Source: Candidatus Zixiibacteriota bacterium (GTDB lineage Bacteria > Zixibacteria > MSB-5A5 > JAABVY01). From it: DNA of 15,990 nucleotides. Position numbers and translations under genes: made by a program. Positions 15,931 to 15,990 of this stretch are shown here, piece after piece; the stretch's first letter is position 1, and each line of letters starts with the position of its first letter. The stretch covers positions 1,069 to 17,058 of the forward strand of contig JAABVY010000233.1 of NCBI GenBank assembly GCA_011777135.1. The letters are read 5' to 3'. The notes under the pieces were generated by a model. That model did no database searches. It had not been told where the DNA came from and saw nothing but the letters and a program-made list of their open reading frames with translations.

Positions 15931-15990
15931 GATCGATCCCTATATTCAATATGGCTTCTATATCGAACCGAATCTGTCTCAAGACGACAG

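Noticed and set aside
15927..15990. A possible end of an upstream minus-strand gene overlapping the ligase start (ATGA).
   Set aside because: Only 20 codons are visible and another frame is equally open, so it is not listed as a gene; it is mentioned only as a possibility.

Overview
The window carries nine genes with a bacterial layout: Shine-Dalgarno sites, sigma70-type promoters and intrinsic terminators. Two exported proteins end in a double dockerin-like Ca-binding tail (consensus around NVSDAV-x-I-NYVFVGG), a tail style I associate with uncultured FCB-group bacteria such as Candidatus Zixibacteria. That placement is from memory of the family and is moderate at best. Signal peptides, a barrel-like protein and periplasmic-type peptidases fit a Gram-negative envelope.

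Left part (1-5660). The start of an EgtD-type methyltransferase runs leftward off the window and is divergent from a secreted M28 metallopeptidase with accessory beta domains and a dockerin tail, closed by a clear terminator (3340-3373). Next come a seven-bladed LVIVD beta-propeller protein with a dockerin tail and, 72 nt after it, a small exported barrel-like protein of unknown role. No terminator is visible between those two.

Middle (5661-10222). A 450-nt leader region with a good promoter precedes a Glu/Leu/Phe/Val dehydrogenase. The fold motifs are intact, but the catalytic lysine is replaced by Asn. It is followed 71 nt later, probably in one operon, by a 918-residue protein with a PPDK/PEP-synthase ATP-grasp domain but no recognisable phospho-histidine or PEP/pyruvate domain.

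Right part (10237-15990), leftward genes. These are an exported DUF4846 protein whose only sensible start is an ATT codon behind a good ribosome binding site, a PqqL-like M16 zinc peptidase of two M16 halves, and a CapK/PaaK-like adenylate-forming ligase. Between the first two lies a 370-nt gap with a rightward promoter, three small hairpins and an intrinsic terminator, which together look like a roughly 210-nt non-coding RNA gene.

The points most worth a second look are the Lys-to-Asn dehydrogenase with its ATP-grasp partner, the ATT start, the candidate small RNA, and the shared dockerin-like tails. I did not find a defence system, mobile element, CRISPR array, tRNA or rRNA.
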